Source: Calamus simplicifolius
Lineage: Eukaryota > Streptophyta > Magnoliopsida > Arecales > Arecaceae
DNA: 64,000 nucleotides
Assembly (NCBI GenBank): GCA_900491605.1
Contig: UESW01000112.1
Coordinates: 23,387-87,386, forward strand
Direction: 5' to 3'
The position numbers and the translations under genes are program-made. How positions within the stretch are numbered: the first letter of the stretch is position 1; every line of letters starts with the position of its first letter. Below the pieces are notes generated by a model that saw only the letters and a program-made list of their open reading frames with translations, did not search any database and was not told the DNA's origin. Of the stretch, positions 20,641 to 32,001 are shown piece by piece.

Positions 20641-23179
20641 CAGAGGCTCTATTTGAAGTGGAAGCAGATGAAGATGAATCAACCACAAATTGAGGGTGCC
20701 AAGATTATGGAGGAATGCATTGGAAACATGATATTCTATTTATGCTGGCATTCCTACAAGCAAGTACTGATTTACAGTGAACCAGGTAAACACCCAACTA
20801 AATTAAAGTAAATTTATGTTTGTTAGATTGTTGGAGCATTTAGGTATAGAGTTGCATGAAATTGTTTTGCAGTGCAATGGTATACTAGCTTAACTAGGTT
20901 GTGATTCGTACCTGCAAACGAAACCATGGGGCTCATATATGATAGTTTACTTTAGTTGGTTTCATCACATTTTTCATCACATGGTCATGTCATTGATATT
21001 AAATATTCAGGCTACAATTTAATTGCTCGATTGACTGATATTACAACAGTTCACGTTTTACACCAGATAATATCAACGCAAAACATAGAAGAAGAAACTT
21101 CACTTATGACACAAACCAATCTAAAGTCAGACCCCCAAATCATCTTCATATCTATTCAAGAACGACAAAGACTTAAAACACTAATGCTATGTCCGACATG
21201 AACAATGCTCTAGAACTCGGAATTGTGAGTGAATCGCTGAGCTCCTCATAATCAGCATACCACCCCCTCCTCATTACTCGATAAGAAAACACTTAAATCT
21301 GAGCAAAAATTTATTTCAAAGGAAAAAAAAGTACGATGAGGAATTTTTTTTAAAAAAATTCTCCAATTATAACAACAGGCACCTGCAAATCAACAACTAA
21401 AAATAAATTTTAAAAAAAACTTCTTGTTTGAGAATCAAGAACAAATGCATAGAAATCGGAATCTTACACGCGGGTGTACGAAAGCTTGTAGAAAAAATAA
21501 ATTTCAAAGGGATTGCCCGCTTAGAAGGGCTATTGTTCAAAGAAAGCTTGGGGTCCCTCTCTCGCCGTCCGATCGCTCCCAATGGCACAAATGGAGCACA
21601 AATCTAGCGTACCAAACCTCTTCTCAAGAGATACCAAGAACACCGACTACCGTTGGCGACCACTGACGGTGGTGAATTCGCTTTCCACTATGAGCTTTGA
21701 ACGAAGATCTAGTCTCTCAAGAACCAAAATATTTGCCAGTGGCTCCCATGCCAACCAGGAAGCAACGATGGAAGGAGAAGATGCGGGGCACAGCAACGTC
21801 GGCGTTGATGTCGGCACCACCAGCCAGGGGTTCAGGAGCCATCGCGGAAGGCATGGCGAGGAAGCTATCACACGCTAGAGTGCATACCACACTGGACCTT
21901 GCCATCGGCTTGAAGATCTTGTCGGTAGCACTGGGCCCGTTCGCCGACTTTAAGTTTCAGGCCGTATGAAAGCCGACAGATAGGGAAATTCCTTGCGCAC
22001 AATTGCGTCTTATCGCATGCGCAAAAAATTTAACAAAAATTAATTTTTTATAAAACAAAACTTGATGTGCACCGAGCCTTTCATGCATCAATAAATCATA
22101 ATGCGATGCATGCGTTCTATCCGAACAAGTATGTATTGATCGTACGTAATAATTGCTTATGCATACCAAATTATTTATCGAAGCCTAATGAATCTTGTTG
22201 CACATTGAAATAGCATGCATGAGAGATTAATTTATATGACCAATAGAGTTCACCCGGCAAAAAAATAAATAAATAATAAATCTTCGAGTACAAAGGAGAG
22301 GTTTGGAAGGAGATGAACAAGGGAAATGATTGAAAAAAAAAAACTTAACATTTTAAATTTGTGTGGGAGTAAAAATTGTCATCCCGAGGGTGACAAAAGA
22401 GCAGAAAAAGAGATGCAAAAATTCTTCAACTACTTCGAAAATAATTAACACCCTTTAATTAAATTAGAAATAAATGGTTGTTTTTAATTAAAATATTTAA
22501 TAAAAATAATTACACTATCTTTACTTTCTTTTTTTATGTTTAACTACTTTTCTTTTTCCTTCTTCATTTGAACCATCAAGATCATTAACGATGACCATTA
22601 TCGAACCAAGAAAGATCAATCATATTCTTTCGTAGTAGTTATTTGTGGCTACTTGGGTCATCAAAATTTTGGAACGAGGCGAGTCGACATCAAGAGCCCC
22701 GCCAAGCACCATAATCCTTTCCATACTTGTCATAGTTGTAATGCTCTCAATGGACTTGCTAGTAGCAATCCAAAATCAAATGACCAAAAAACTCAAGTGA
22801 AGTTATTGGATAGTCAGTGAACTTAAGTTATAAGCACATAACATATTTTCACAATTTATCCCTCTTATAATATGACGTTCTCATTGCATGTCACAAGCTA
22901 ATCAAAATATATTCCCAAGTTGATTGTTAATCTTGTAAGGATGACTTCATGCCATGATAAAACTTTATCATTATCCCATGAGTAATCATTTCCTATGCCC
23001 ATCAATTTTCGTACATTCAAATCGGCTTTGATATTATTTGTAACATTTTTAAATTCATTTGCAATGAAAATTGTGCAGCTCAAAAATTCAAGTAAAAATT
23101 AAGGAATAATAAATAAATTTCAGTTATGAATATATAACATATTTTTATAATCTTATAATGCAACTAAGTTTGGGATGTC
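20641..23179. other. Intergenic; one moderately GC-rich segment, no gene recognised
   Basis: Most of the stretch is AT-rich without features. The segment at about 21440-21965 is richer in GC and has overlapping short frames on both strands (for example a minus-strand frame at 21717-21905 with MARSSVVCTLACDSF). No frame is clearly dominant and I recognise no family. It could be a gene fragment. The DNA immediately after the Copia-1 target duplication (20641-20760) is open in two frames for about 40 codons but is also unrecognised. Confidence 0.4.
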
Positions 23180-23188
23180 ACAATAACC

Positions 23189-23528
23189 AAGGTTTTGAAA
23201 ATCGGATCAGACCGATCGATCCAACCGATCCAACCAAAATCGATCATCAGTCCGGTCTGATTTTATTATTAAAGGTGACTTTTATACGATCTGATAAAAA
23301 TTGAAAAAACCCATTGAATCGATCGGATTTTGAACCGATCCACCCGATTTTTAATTTTTTTAATTTTTCATTTGAATTGTATTTATATTTTATTATTTTA
23401 TATTATTAAATTAAAAATTAATTATAATATTATTCAGTCCAACCAAATCGATTCATTTGGTTGAACCGAATGACCCACGATCCAAATGATAACCTAGTTC
23501 GTTGTTGGGTCTGATTTTCAAAACATTG
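23189..23528. mobile_element. 340 bp MITE with 9 bp target duplication (MULE type)
   Basis: The ends are AAGGTTTTGAAAATCGGATC and GGTCTGATTTTCAAAACATTG, which form imperfect terminal inverted repeats of about 25 bp. They are flanked by ACAATAACC at 23180-23188 and again at 23529-23537. A 9 bp target duplication is typical of Mutator-like elements. The interior is AT-rich with ACCGATC / GATCGG motifs and no coding capacity, so this is a non-autonomous miniature element. Confidence 0.88.
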
Positions 23529-23537
23529 ACAATAACC

Positions 23538-24664
23538 ATGCCGATAAGTCTTTTCTTAATTTTCTTCATCATTGTTGCCTTTATTTCTTGGGTCATTCGG
23601 CTACTCCGATTGTCGTCCGTTGTTGTAGCACCCACTATTCATGGTCGGTTCAATCGGTAGTGTCCAGCGCTATCTCTTTTTCTCTTTCCTAGTGGCAAAG
23701 AGGGAGAACCTTTCATCTCTCTCCTCCTTCCTCATTCTGCTTCTCTCTCAGTGAGTTGTGGGTAAATTCTTGCAAGGAAGTTATTCTTTGGTATAAATGA
23801 CCTTTCACTTGACTCATAGATCAAGCTAATTAATGAGGACAAACTTGTCCTTGTTAATGTATATTTACTGATCAATTTTATGCATATCTCTATATCATCT
23901 ACTGTCAACTAGAATTCCTCCTCAGAGTGAGATGAACCTTATCCAAAGGTGTTGGTCTCCCATTTATTCGTTTGCTCTCTAACCTATGCCACAATCTGCT
24001 TTCTTAAGGGCATTATCGGACAAGTGCAATATCAATCTACTACTAAGTTTTAATTGCTTTTTATGGCCTTTTGTTCAGCTTTTTGCTTTATTTTTTTAAA
24101 TAGATGCTGGTGGTACCCGTGTCTATTATTACTTTAATAAGCCATCTGGGCTGATCTTGATTATTTGTGTTTGATTATGTAGTGAAGTGTATTTTTTTTA
24201 TGAATTATCTCAAGAAAGAAATTTTTGCCTCTTATTCGCTGCTCGTTTGCCTGTTGTTCATTAACTGTTGTCCACATATTTTAACCAACTTTGTTGGGTG
24301 GAATGATAGCCTGCTTGTTTGCTTGTGATCGTCTTATATTATTTGACGTGAAGGTTTTGTAGCGAGCGTTTTATAATCATGGAGACGAAGGGATCTATAA
24401 ATGGCCGTGTAACTCGGTGTATAAAACTTGAGTTTTTTTATCCTAATTTTATTTGTAAAATATTAATATTAATATTAATATTAATTTTTATTTTATTTTA
24501 TTTTTATTTTTAAAAATTAAGTTTTAATTGAATTTTAATTAAAATTTAAATTAATAAAAATGACAATATAAAATAAATAAACTTAATATTGCATAAATAG
24601 ACTAAAATTTAAAATAAATAAATTTAATATTGCACAAATAAATTAAAATTTTAAAGAAACATGC
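23538..24664. other. Intergenic, nothing recognised
   Basis: AT-rich sequence with no ORF of note. There is a TTAATATTAATATTAATATT run near 24463. Around 24560-24660 a short phrase (AATAAACTTAATATTGCA ... AAATTTAA) occurs twice. It ends at the boundary of the 1.7 kb duplicated segment. Confidence 0.6.
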
Positions 24665-26372
24665 TAGGGCCAGAAGCGTTGCCAACGGCGATGGAGCTTT
24701 TAACGTTAGTCCATTTAAAGGCATCTCGGCAATCGTTCAAGGTCATACCAAAGAAAAGATAGGTCTTAGTAACATTATATTTTTACTATACATTTTCTTG
24801 GGAGCAATGTATCTTAAGGAAAAAAGAAAAATTTTCTATTTTTTAATAAAAAATTATAAAAAACACATTCATTTATCAAAAATTAAAAAAATAATTTTTA
24901 AATTTAAAAATAAAAAAATTATGGAGAATTATGGTTGATGGTGGAGGATAAAAGAGGATGGCAATGGTAGTGGATAAGGTCCAATACTAAAAATTGGTAT
25001 TGTTTTAACATTTGGCTTATATGTTTTGATATAGGCCGTATCATACCAAAACAATGGCAAATTGGTTAGGTGGACTATGAGCTCCTAATTCATAAATTAT
25101 CATGAATCAAGTTAAACCGAGCAATTCAATTTGATTCGATATACTAGTACAAGTCAATACATATGGTTTGGGGTAGTTTGCCTCCCTTAGCAAACTAAGA
25201 GGTAAAATTATCCCAATTTTAGGTCAGTTTGGCTCGGTTCACCTTAAATCGTCCGATTTAAAATAGTTCAACTAACCTTAATAGTAGACAATGCACAAAT
25301 AATATATAACGATGGCAGTAAATAATTGAGATATGATGGTGATGATGTGGAGGTAGTGAATTATGGAGATGTGGTGGCAAGTGGTGAAGGGCAATAGTAG
25401 CGGTAGATGGTGTAAGTATGGGGTAGGTGGTGGAGGGCGACGTGGTGGTGCATCACATAGGTTTGATGGTGGTGTTAGTAGGTGGTGAAAGTATAGTAAC
25501 GATTATGGTGGTGGATTATGAAGGTGAGTGTAGAGATATGACGGTGGTGATGGTGAAAGATAGTGAGTGTCTTGAAGATACGATGGTGGTAGTGGTAAAA
25601 GAGGATATAGTCAATCAAGCTATAGTTTCATTAAATTACTAATTTCATTTTAGGACAATAAATTTTTAAAAATTATATCGATAAATAATTAAAGTCCAAT
25701 CGAGGCTAGATCATTTGTAGATAAGGCCTACCTTACTTGAGCCTAGATTCATATGGTTTTGGGTTTGCTAAACTATCTTATTTGGATGCCAAGATACCTA
25801 CTAGTAATTTTTCTCAAAAATAATATAAGCATAGTCCTATTTGAACCGCTAAAATACCTAATGATGATTTCTCTCAAAAAATAAACCTAATGGTGATTAG
25901 TTTAGGCTTTAGCACTAGCCCAAACCAGACCATTTTTGCTATCAATCTACCAATTAATAGACAAGTTTAACTCATATATTTCTTACATCAAACCAACAAT
26001 CTTAATAAAAAGTAAGGATACAAACCAAATGTAATATATGAAAAAGACCACCTCACCAGCAACTAATATAAAGGGACAAACAATGACAACACAACATTGA
26101 ACTCTCCTCTATCTCCATATGTGAAAGAAGAAAAAAAGACTTCAAAAGGGAAATAGAAAGAATCAAGGACATTAGAGTCTTTTATGACAACAAAATGAAA
26201 GGAGAGGAGAGCTTATATAGGCACATAGCTTTTATATGATAAAAATCATGGAAAGCAAAAAGCTCACAGGAATAGAAGCAAAAATACATAAATAAATTAA
26301 AAGCAAAATGCATTTGTAAACATATGGATCTCTTTCTCTCTCTCTCTCTCTCTCGTATGAGTTGGCCTATAT
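24665..26372. repeat. 1.7 kb dispersed direct repeat, copy 2
   Basis: Near-identical, same-orientation copy of 418-2134. Homology starts at TAGGGCCAGAAGCG and stops after GTATGAGTTGGCCTATA, where this copy passes directly into CACTA-2R coding sequence while copy 1 continues into different DNA. The 71-codon GTG-rich frame (25427-25642) and a shortened CT microsatellite (26334-26354) are retained. Confidence 0.85.
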
Positions 26373-26615
26373 AGATGAGAGTTCATCAAGTCAATTACTT
26401 GAGTGCCCTGTATTTCAAGAGGATAAGATGGAAATGCATGCAATTGAGGATGATACAAGGGTTCTTGAAACATCATTTAGAGATCCAAATGGTGATGTCC
26501 AAGAAATTGAGGATGCAAATGTTCGATTTCCTGCGGATGATAATGACACAGAATCATAATCTGATACAACATCAGATGTTGAACCAACATTTGATGAAAC
26601 AAATGACACTGATTA
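26373..26615 (+). pseudogene. Possible acidic C-terminal tail of a CACTA TNPD-type transposase
   Basis: An open frame through DESSSSQLLECPVFQEDK, then a stretch rich in Asp/Glu (EDDTRVLETS, DVQEIEDANV), ends at a TAA, with a further acidic run (TTSDVEPTFDETND) after it. In En/Spm elements the transposase gene lies immediately upstream of tnpA and often ends in an acidic tail, so position and composition fit. No catalytic domain is present and the assignment rests mainly on context. Confidence 0.35.
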
Positions 26616-27728
26616 AACATAGAGGTTTATTCAATTTTAATTTATTTTTATAAGTGCTTAAATTTTCATATTCAATCATTATTCGTAATTATATTGCATG
26701 CATGGTTCTTTAGTATTTTCAGTATGTCGGGCTGAGATAGATCTTCCACCGATGGACAGAGCGAGCAGGCCCTGCCGCATCAGATCACTTCATGAGCATT
26801 GGAGATGGAGAATTCAGATATGCAGCCTTCGAGTCTCATAGCCGATCGGCGCAGACATCTGAGAGTTCATCCCACGTCAGTCGCACCATATTTCAACTGG
26901 ATGTTGATGGCAGTAAGTATATGATAATGTAAATATATGTTTATGTGTTACTAGGCATTTACTTATAAATATGGATTTTTTTGCAGCTTTATCGAGCCGG
27001 ATCGGCTCCATATTCCAGATTCGTGCTAATCCCACTGGCTATGATTGGCATCATGTATTTGCGGCCATAAGGGAGTTTTATTTTTCAGAGTTTCAGGTAA
27101 ATTTATTAAATACAATTTATACTGATTTAAAATAACTAAATCTTGATATATTCTTAAACTAACTATTTATTTAAATACAAAAAAGTTTACGTGGGACCCA
27201 GCCATCCATGATGCCATTAGGGCAGCATGGAATGCTCTTGCGGTACACCGATACTCCGATATGCTTCATCGTTGGAGGAGATCGGGCGATCGCCCTGTGC
27301 ATGTGCCAGAGGGTATTTGGCACGACTGGCAGGTGTGGCAGTTTGAGGCCTGGCAAAGGAGGTCCGCATCAGCCACCATGAACCGCCGATCCGAGAAAGC
27401 TGGTTGGCACGGGTCTCTCCTGCCACACTGCGGTTCATTTCCATTCAGGAGCACAGACGCCGTATGGTAAGAAAACATCAATAATTTAATTACTAATTTA
27501 GTCATTTGCATATACTTACATTTATATTATTTCTTCTGCTTTTGTAGTCTGAGCGGGAGGGCAGAGATCCTGGTGAGTTCAACCTATTCAGGGCGACACA
27601 TACCAGGAAGGACGGTTCCTGGGTTGATGCACGATCACAGGAGGTTGGGTAAGAAATTTGACTTATATTGTAACTATTTAATTTCTAACCTTTATTCAGG
27701 TTCGTATATGATTCATTTATAATTCAAA

Positions 27729-28081
27729 GGCACGAGTCGAGAGCTTCAGTCCCAGGCATCGCAGGTCGACTCCACTGATGGGGGGCCGCCGTCGAACTCT
27801 CACCAGAGGAGAGTCGACGTGTGTTTTTGGAAGCTGTTGGTGCCCAACCGCGAGACTGTAGGGTCTACGGTTAAGCTTCTAGATATTCGTATCCATTTTC
27901 GTGATTGAGGCACGAGTCGAGGAGCTTCAGTCCCAGGCATCGCAGGTCGACTCCACTGATGGGGGGGCCCGTCGAACTCTCACCAGAGGAGAGTCGACGT
28001 GTGTTTTTGGAAGCTGTTGGTGCCCAGCCGCGAGACTGTAGGGTCTACGGTCTGGGCGCTAAAGCTTCTAGATATTTTTGG
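27729..28081. repeat. Tandem duplication of a tnpA exon, about 180 bp unit
   Basis: GGCACGAGTCGAG ... GTAGGGTCTACGG at 27729-27874 recurs at 27909-28050 with very few differences (for example one small indel in the poly-G stretch and CCCAACCG versus CCCAGCCG). The spacing is 180 bp. The high identity implies a recent local duplication. Confidence 0.85.
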
Positions 28082-28142
28082 CTCCACTTTGCACTATTCT
28101 GGCGATATTCCTTCTGATCGTTTAGATGATATTTGAAGATCT

Positions 28143-28196
28143 ATTACGGAGGAGGTTCGGCAGGAGGTTCGGCAGGAGGTTCGGCAGGAGATTCAC
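28143..28196 (+). repeat. 12 bp coding microrepeat (GAGGTTCGGCAG)n
   Basis: Four consecutive near-perfect 12 bp units encode (E-V-R-Q)n within the last exon of the broken tnpA-like gene. The Gln/Val-rich coiled coil of the CACTA-1 protein sits at the same relative place. Confidence 0.8.
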
Positions 28197-28489
28197 ATGA
28201 GGTTTGACAAGAGCTTTCAGACATTAGAGAGCAGATGCGTCAGATGCAAGATTTGGTTCACCAAATGTCACAGGATTCATTTCAGCCTCCGCAGCCTTTC
28301 CGTGATCGTGACAGTATGGATTCTTGATGTATTTATTTTCTGTTTGTGTATCCAAACTTGTCATTATTAATAAAATAAAATTTTATGCATTATCAAAAAT
28401 TTTGTAATGAATGTTAGTGATAATGTTTCAATTGAATAAAATTAAATTGCATTAAGAGTCTTAAATATTTATTTTTTTAACAAAAAATT

Positions 28490-29661
28490 TTTTGTTATAA
28501 TTTTTTTTAAAAAATGATTTAATAAATTTGCAGCGCATATTGCGTCGCTAAATTGAATAACAATTTATTTTTTTAAAATTAATTTCTGGTTGCAATTTTT
28601 TTTTTAAATTAAATTTAAATATTTGTGATGCATTGCGATGCAAATTGTGTCGCTAAATTGCGACGCATATTGATGCGCTGCAATTTAGCGACGCAATTTG
28701 CATCGCTAATGCATCATAAATATTTAATTTCATTTTTTTAAAATTACAACGATAAATTCATTTCTGTTGTAATATTTAAAAAAAAATTAAAATTTTGTGA
28801 TGCATTAGCAATGCAAATTTATAAATTTCTTTTTTTAAAAAATGGCAACAAAAAAATAAATTTAAATATTTGTGACGCATTTGCGATGCAAAATGCGTCG
28901 CTAAATTGCGACGCATATTGATGCGTCACAATTTAGCGACGCATATTGATGCGTTGCAATTTAGCGACGCAATTTGCGTCGCTAATGCGTCACAACTATT
29001 TAAATTTATTTTTTAAAAAAATTGCAACCAGAATTATTTTTTTGTTGCAATTTTTTTTAAAAAAGAAATTTATAAATTTGCATCGCAAATGCATCGCAAA
29101 ATTTTATTTTTTTAAAATATTGCAACCAGAAATTAATATATCGTTGCAATTTTTTTTAAAAAATGAAATTAAATTTTTGCGACGCATTTGCCACGCAAAT
29201 TACGTCGCTAAATTGCGACGCATAATGCATCGCAATTTAGCGACGCATTTTGCGTCGCAAAAATTTAATTTCATTTAAAAAAATGCAACGAGATATTAAT
29301 TTCTGGTTGCAATTTTTTTTAAAAAGAAATATATAAATTTGTGTCGCTAATGCGTCATAAAATTTTAATTTTATTTTTTTTAAATATTGCAACTAGAAAT
29401 TATTTTCTTGATGAAAATTTTTTTAAAAAATGAAATTAAATTTTTGCAACGCATTTGCGATGCAAATTGCGTCGCTAAATTGTGATGCACCAATTGCGTT
29501 GCTAATTTGCGACGACGAAATTTTTATCGCAAAATAGAGACGCATTTATTGCGTCGCTATTTAGTTGCTATTTAGCGATGAAACTACGATGAATAGCATT
29601 TTGTGACGAAAGTTACAGCGACGACGAAAATGCATCGCTAAAATAAAATTTTCTTGTAGTA
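28490..29661. repeat. CACTA-2R right subterminal block
   Basis: Dense direct and inverted GCGACGCA, TTGCGTCGCTAA and GCGATGCA motifs are separated by poly-T/poly-A linkers that also contain TTGCAACCAGAAATTA-type inverted pairs. The minus- and plus-strand frames here are repeat artefacts. The block ends at TTTTCTTGTAGTA. Confidence 0.85.
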
Positions 29662-30228
29662 GTAATTATTAAAATACTTAATTTATGAGATTTTTTGATT
29701 TAATTATTAAATTACATATTTTTAAAGGATCTTATCATCATTAACTCTTTAAAATACTTAAATTGAATAAATAATTATATAATTTATCGAGCATCTGATT
29801 GTAACTTAGTGATTTTGCAGTAGTAGCGTCTTAGATCATCCCTATCTATAGAATCATCTTTCAAACTAATGATCCTAATTTTATTCTTGAGGACAAGTAT
29901 CCAAGATCACCCTCAGATGGTGATATTGGGCTGATATTTAGAGACAAGAATGCTTCTCATCCATAAAAAAAGATCCCCAATAAATAAGTTTCATTATGAT
30001 AAAATTATAATAATAATATAACATTCTATAATATAAAGCTCATATAGAGAATCTATGTATACTATTTTTTATATACTTGAAATCCTTCCTCATTAATCAT
30101 CTTCTATTCATGGAGTCTTAAAAATAGTAACACCTCCCCCACCCCATGGGCATAAAAGCTTCCGTCCACCCATTCTTATCCTCGTACCCTGATCTCATCC
30201 AAAACGAAGAAAATCGCCAGTAACCACC

Positions 30229-30608
30229 ATGAGATCCCTTGCTCCTCTTTTTTTCTCTCTTTTCTTCTTAGCATCATTACTTTAATTCCTCAAGCCTTAT
30301 CACGTCACCAAGTTGTGAACAAGGCTCTTCTCGAGGGTTGGCAGCCAATAATAAACTTTACTGACCGCCATATCGAAGAAGTTGCAGATTTTGCAGTTTC
30401 AGAGTACAATAAGAAAGTTAATGCCAACTATACTTACATTATGGTGATTGCTGGTCAAACACTGAAGGTGGAAGATGGAACTAAATATTGTCTCAGGATG
30501 AGGGGCCTAGACACCAAAAGAAGAGGGGCATTCTTTACGGCAGTAGTGAAAGAGTTTTCCTCCAATCAAACCATGCAGCTCCTAGGCTTCGTGCCGTACA
30601 AAACTTAA
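30229..30608 (+). pseudogene. Phytocystatin copy A, leader frameshifted
   Basis: Secreted inhibitors of papain-like (C1A) cysteine proteases. From about 30264 the frame encodes a cystatin: the conserved N-terminal Gly region (EGWQPIINF), the plant signature (VADFAVSEYN, equivalent to the LARFAV motif), a first loop GQTLKVEDGTKY where QxVxG is expected, and the C-terminal LLGFVPYKT. The order resembles the CYS5-like group. The ATG at 30229, which aligns with the start of copy C, is in another frame: the leader is 4 bases shorter than in copy C through a poly-T tract, so reading from it stops after about 18 codons. No in-frame ATG exists upstream. The upstream box is CATAAAAG (30151), weaker than the TATA boxes of B and C. 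A recent pseudogene is most likely. Confidence 0.85.
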
Positions 30609-31411
30609 ACGTTTAACTACTCATATGTTGCATCCTATCCATAATTATTGCAAGTTAAATTCTAAAAGAGATGTTATATGTCTAATAAACTGGTGATATT
30701 GTTAAAAAATCATGCTTCTCATATGTTGCATCTTGTAAAGGTACAACAATGTGACAATGTGCACAGTGCACATTATTGTTTGTTCTTTTGCATCATTGGT
30801 TTATTCAATACTTACTTTATATAATGATCACTTTGACAACAACCGAGTGTTTTAGTTTTATGCAAATTAGGAGAATAGTTTGAGATGGCTAGCTAAGTGG
30901 TGCCATCTAAAGGAAAAGTCCAAGCCAAAAGATGATAGGCCTTGTTGTTGGCCATGGTCATGGATTAGAAAAAGCTACCAAGCATGAGAAATTATCATCA
31001 ATTTAGCTTGACCGGTTTATATTTTAATTATATTTTGAGATTGAAGAAATAAAGATGTGATCATGAGTTAGAAGAAGCATTGCTTTGCTCGTTCTTTAAA
31101 TTTCTTTTCAACTACTCATTTAATATGATATAAAATTAATAAGATTTAATAAATAAAAGAATTTGATAAATTTAATTCTATTAAAATCTAATAATTCAGA
31201 AATAATTTCTTATGTATGCAAGGAACAACTAGCCCAAATTGAGGTCATAAATATTTACTTTTAACAATTGTTCAAACTAATATAGTTAGCACACTTAATA
31301 TTAAAATATTTTATAAATGGATTTTAGTGTCTTGAATTTTAGAATTGATAGTCTTGTGATGCCCCCAATCAATTGGTAAGTATAAGCGTGACTTGTGGTG
31401 AAGCGTTAGAG

Positions 31412-31583
31412 AATGTAAACTATGAAGAAACATCCTCTCCTATAGTGAGATTTGTTTCTATTTGCCTAATCCTAATTATGATTCGACAAAAGAATTTGGA
31501 ACATTTTTAGATGAATGTTAGAACTTCATTTCTCAATGGAGAGCTTGATAAAGATATCTATATAAATCAATCTATTGGCTTTG
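31412..31583 (+). pseudogene. Copia-4 reverse-transcriptase remnant in unit A
   Basis: Pieces of a Copia RT frame are readable: NYEETSSPIVRFVSI, then, after decayed sequence and a stop, VRTSFLNGELDKDIYI. The same remnant follows copy B at 39500. Here it is cut at the unit A/B junction. It shows that the retroelement fragment was already present next to the cystatin before the tandem duplication. Confidence 0.75.
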
Positions 31584-31805
31584 ATTTAGAGACAAGAATG
31601 CTTCTCATTCATAGAAAAAAAATTGCCCAATAAAAAAGTTTCATTATGATAATGTTATAATAATAATATAATATTCTATAATATAAAGCTCATATGATAC
31701 AGAATCTATGTATACTATTTTTTATATACCTTGAAATCCTTCTCCATTAATCATCTTCTATTCATGGAGTCTTAAATATAGTCAACACCTCCCTTACCCC
31801 ATCGG

Positions 31806-31813
31806 TATAAAAG
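31806..31813 (+). promoter_or_regulatory. TATA box of cystatin copy B
   Basis: TATAAAAG lies about 78 bp upstream of the copy B ATG (31884), at the place of TATAAAAA in copy C (55010-55017). Confidence 0.6.
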
Positions 31814-32001
31814 CTTTCCTCCACCCATTCTTATCCTCATACCCTGATCTCATCCAAAAAGAAGAAAATCACTAGTAACCACCATGAGATCCCTTGCTCC
31901 TCTTTTTTTTTCTCCCTTTTCTTCTTAGCGCCATTATTGTAACTTCTCGAGCCCTAGCAGGTCACCAAGTTGTGAGCAAGGCTCTTTTCGAGGGGCTGGC
32001 A

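Larger units (their letters stand above)
26724..28325 (+). pseudogene. Broken tnpA-like gene (Transposase_24 type) of CACTA-2R
   Basis: The start ATGTCGGGC (MSG) parallels the CACTA-1 gene start, but a stop follows at codon 4. Probable exons are about 26724-26912, 26987-27096, 27183-27470, 27548-27648, 27730-28085 and 28140-28325. Family-like segments are ANPTGYDWHHVFAAIREF, then FTWDPAIHDAIRAAWN, then an RY-DMLHRWRR stretch followed by PEGIWHDWQVWQFEAWQRR and NRRSEKAG, the usual order in Ptta/En/Spm proteins. A frameshift follows NRRSEKAG. One exon (VELSPEESRRVFLEA) is tandemly duplicated. The end has (EVRQ)n repeats. The product would have been a subterminal-repeat binding protein. This copy cannot encode it. 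Confidence 0.75.
26373..29661 (+). mobile_element. CACTA-2R: right part of a CACTA element
   Basis: The segment runs from the junction with the 1.7 kb repeat through a possible TNPD tail (26373-26615), a broken tnpA-like gene (26724-28325) and an AT-rich subterminal block with GCGACGCA motifs, to the terminus TTTTCTTGTAGTA. That end is the inverted counterpart of CACTACAAGAAAA with its last base changed (G to A). No matching left end lies immediately upstream. It belongs to the same subterminal-motif family as CACTA-2L and CACTA-3, but it lies outside Copia-1, so it may not be the other half of CACTA-2L. Confidence 0.75.
29941..31584 (+). repeat. Cystatin tandem unit A
   Basis: The sequence from TTAGAGACAAGAATGCTTCTC through the upstream region, cystatin copy A, its 3' flank and a short Copia-4 pol remnant recurs, in the same order, from about 31583 (unit B, split by Copia-2). 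The junction between units is at the shared phrase AGAGACAAGA, where the Copia-4 remnant of unit A passes directly into the unit B upstream region. Units C and D (54800-56870) are more diverged members. Confidence 0.8.

Noticed and set aside
21397..21969. Cluster of overlapping ORFs on both strands as a host gene
   Set aside because: No frame dominates and no family is recognisable. It is recorded only as an unexplained GC-richer segment.
14878..29661. A single 14.8 kb CACTA element from CACTACAAG to CTTGTAGTA
   Set aside because: The left end lies inside Copia-1, whose LTRs and GAAAC duplication close at 20640, whereas the right end lies outside. No matching 3 bp duplication was found (TAT on the left, GTA or similar on the right).
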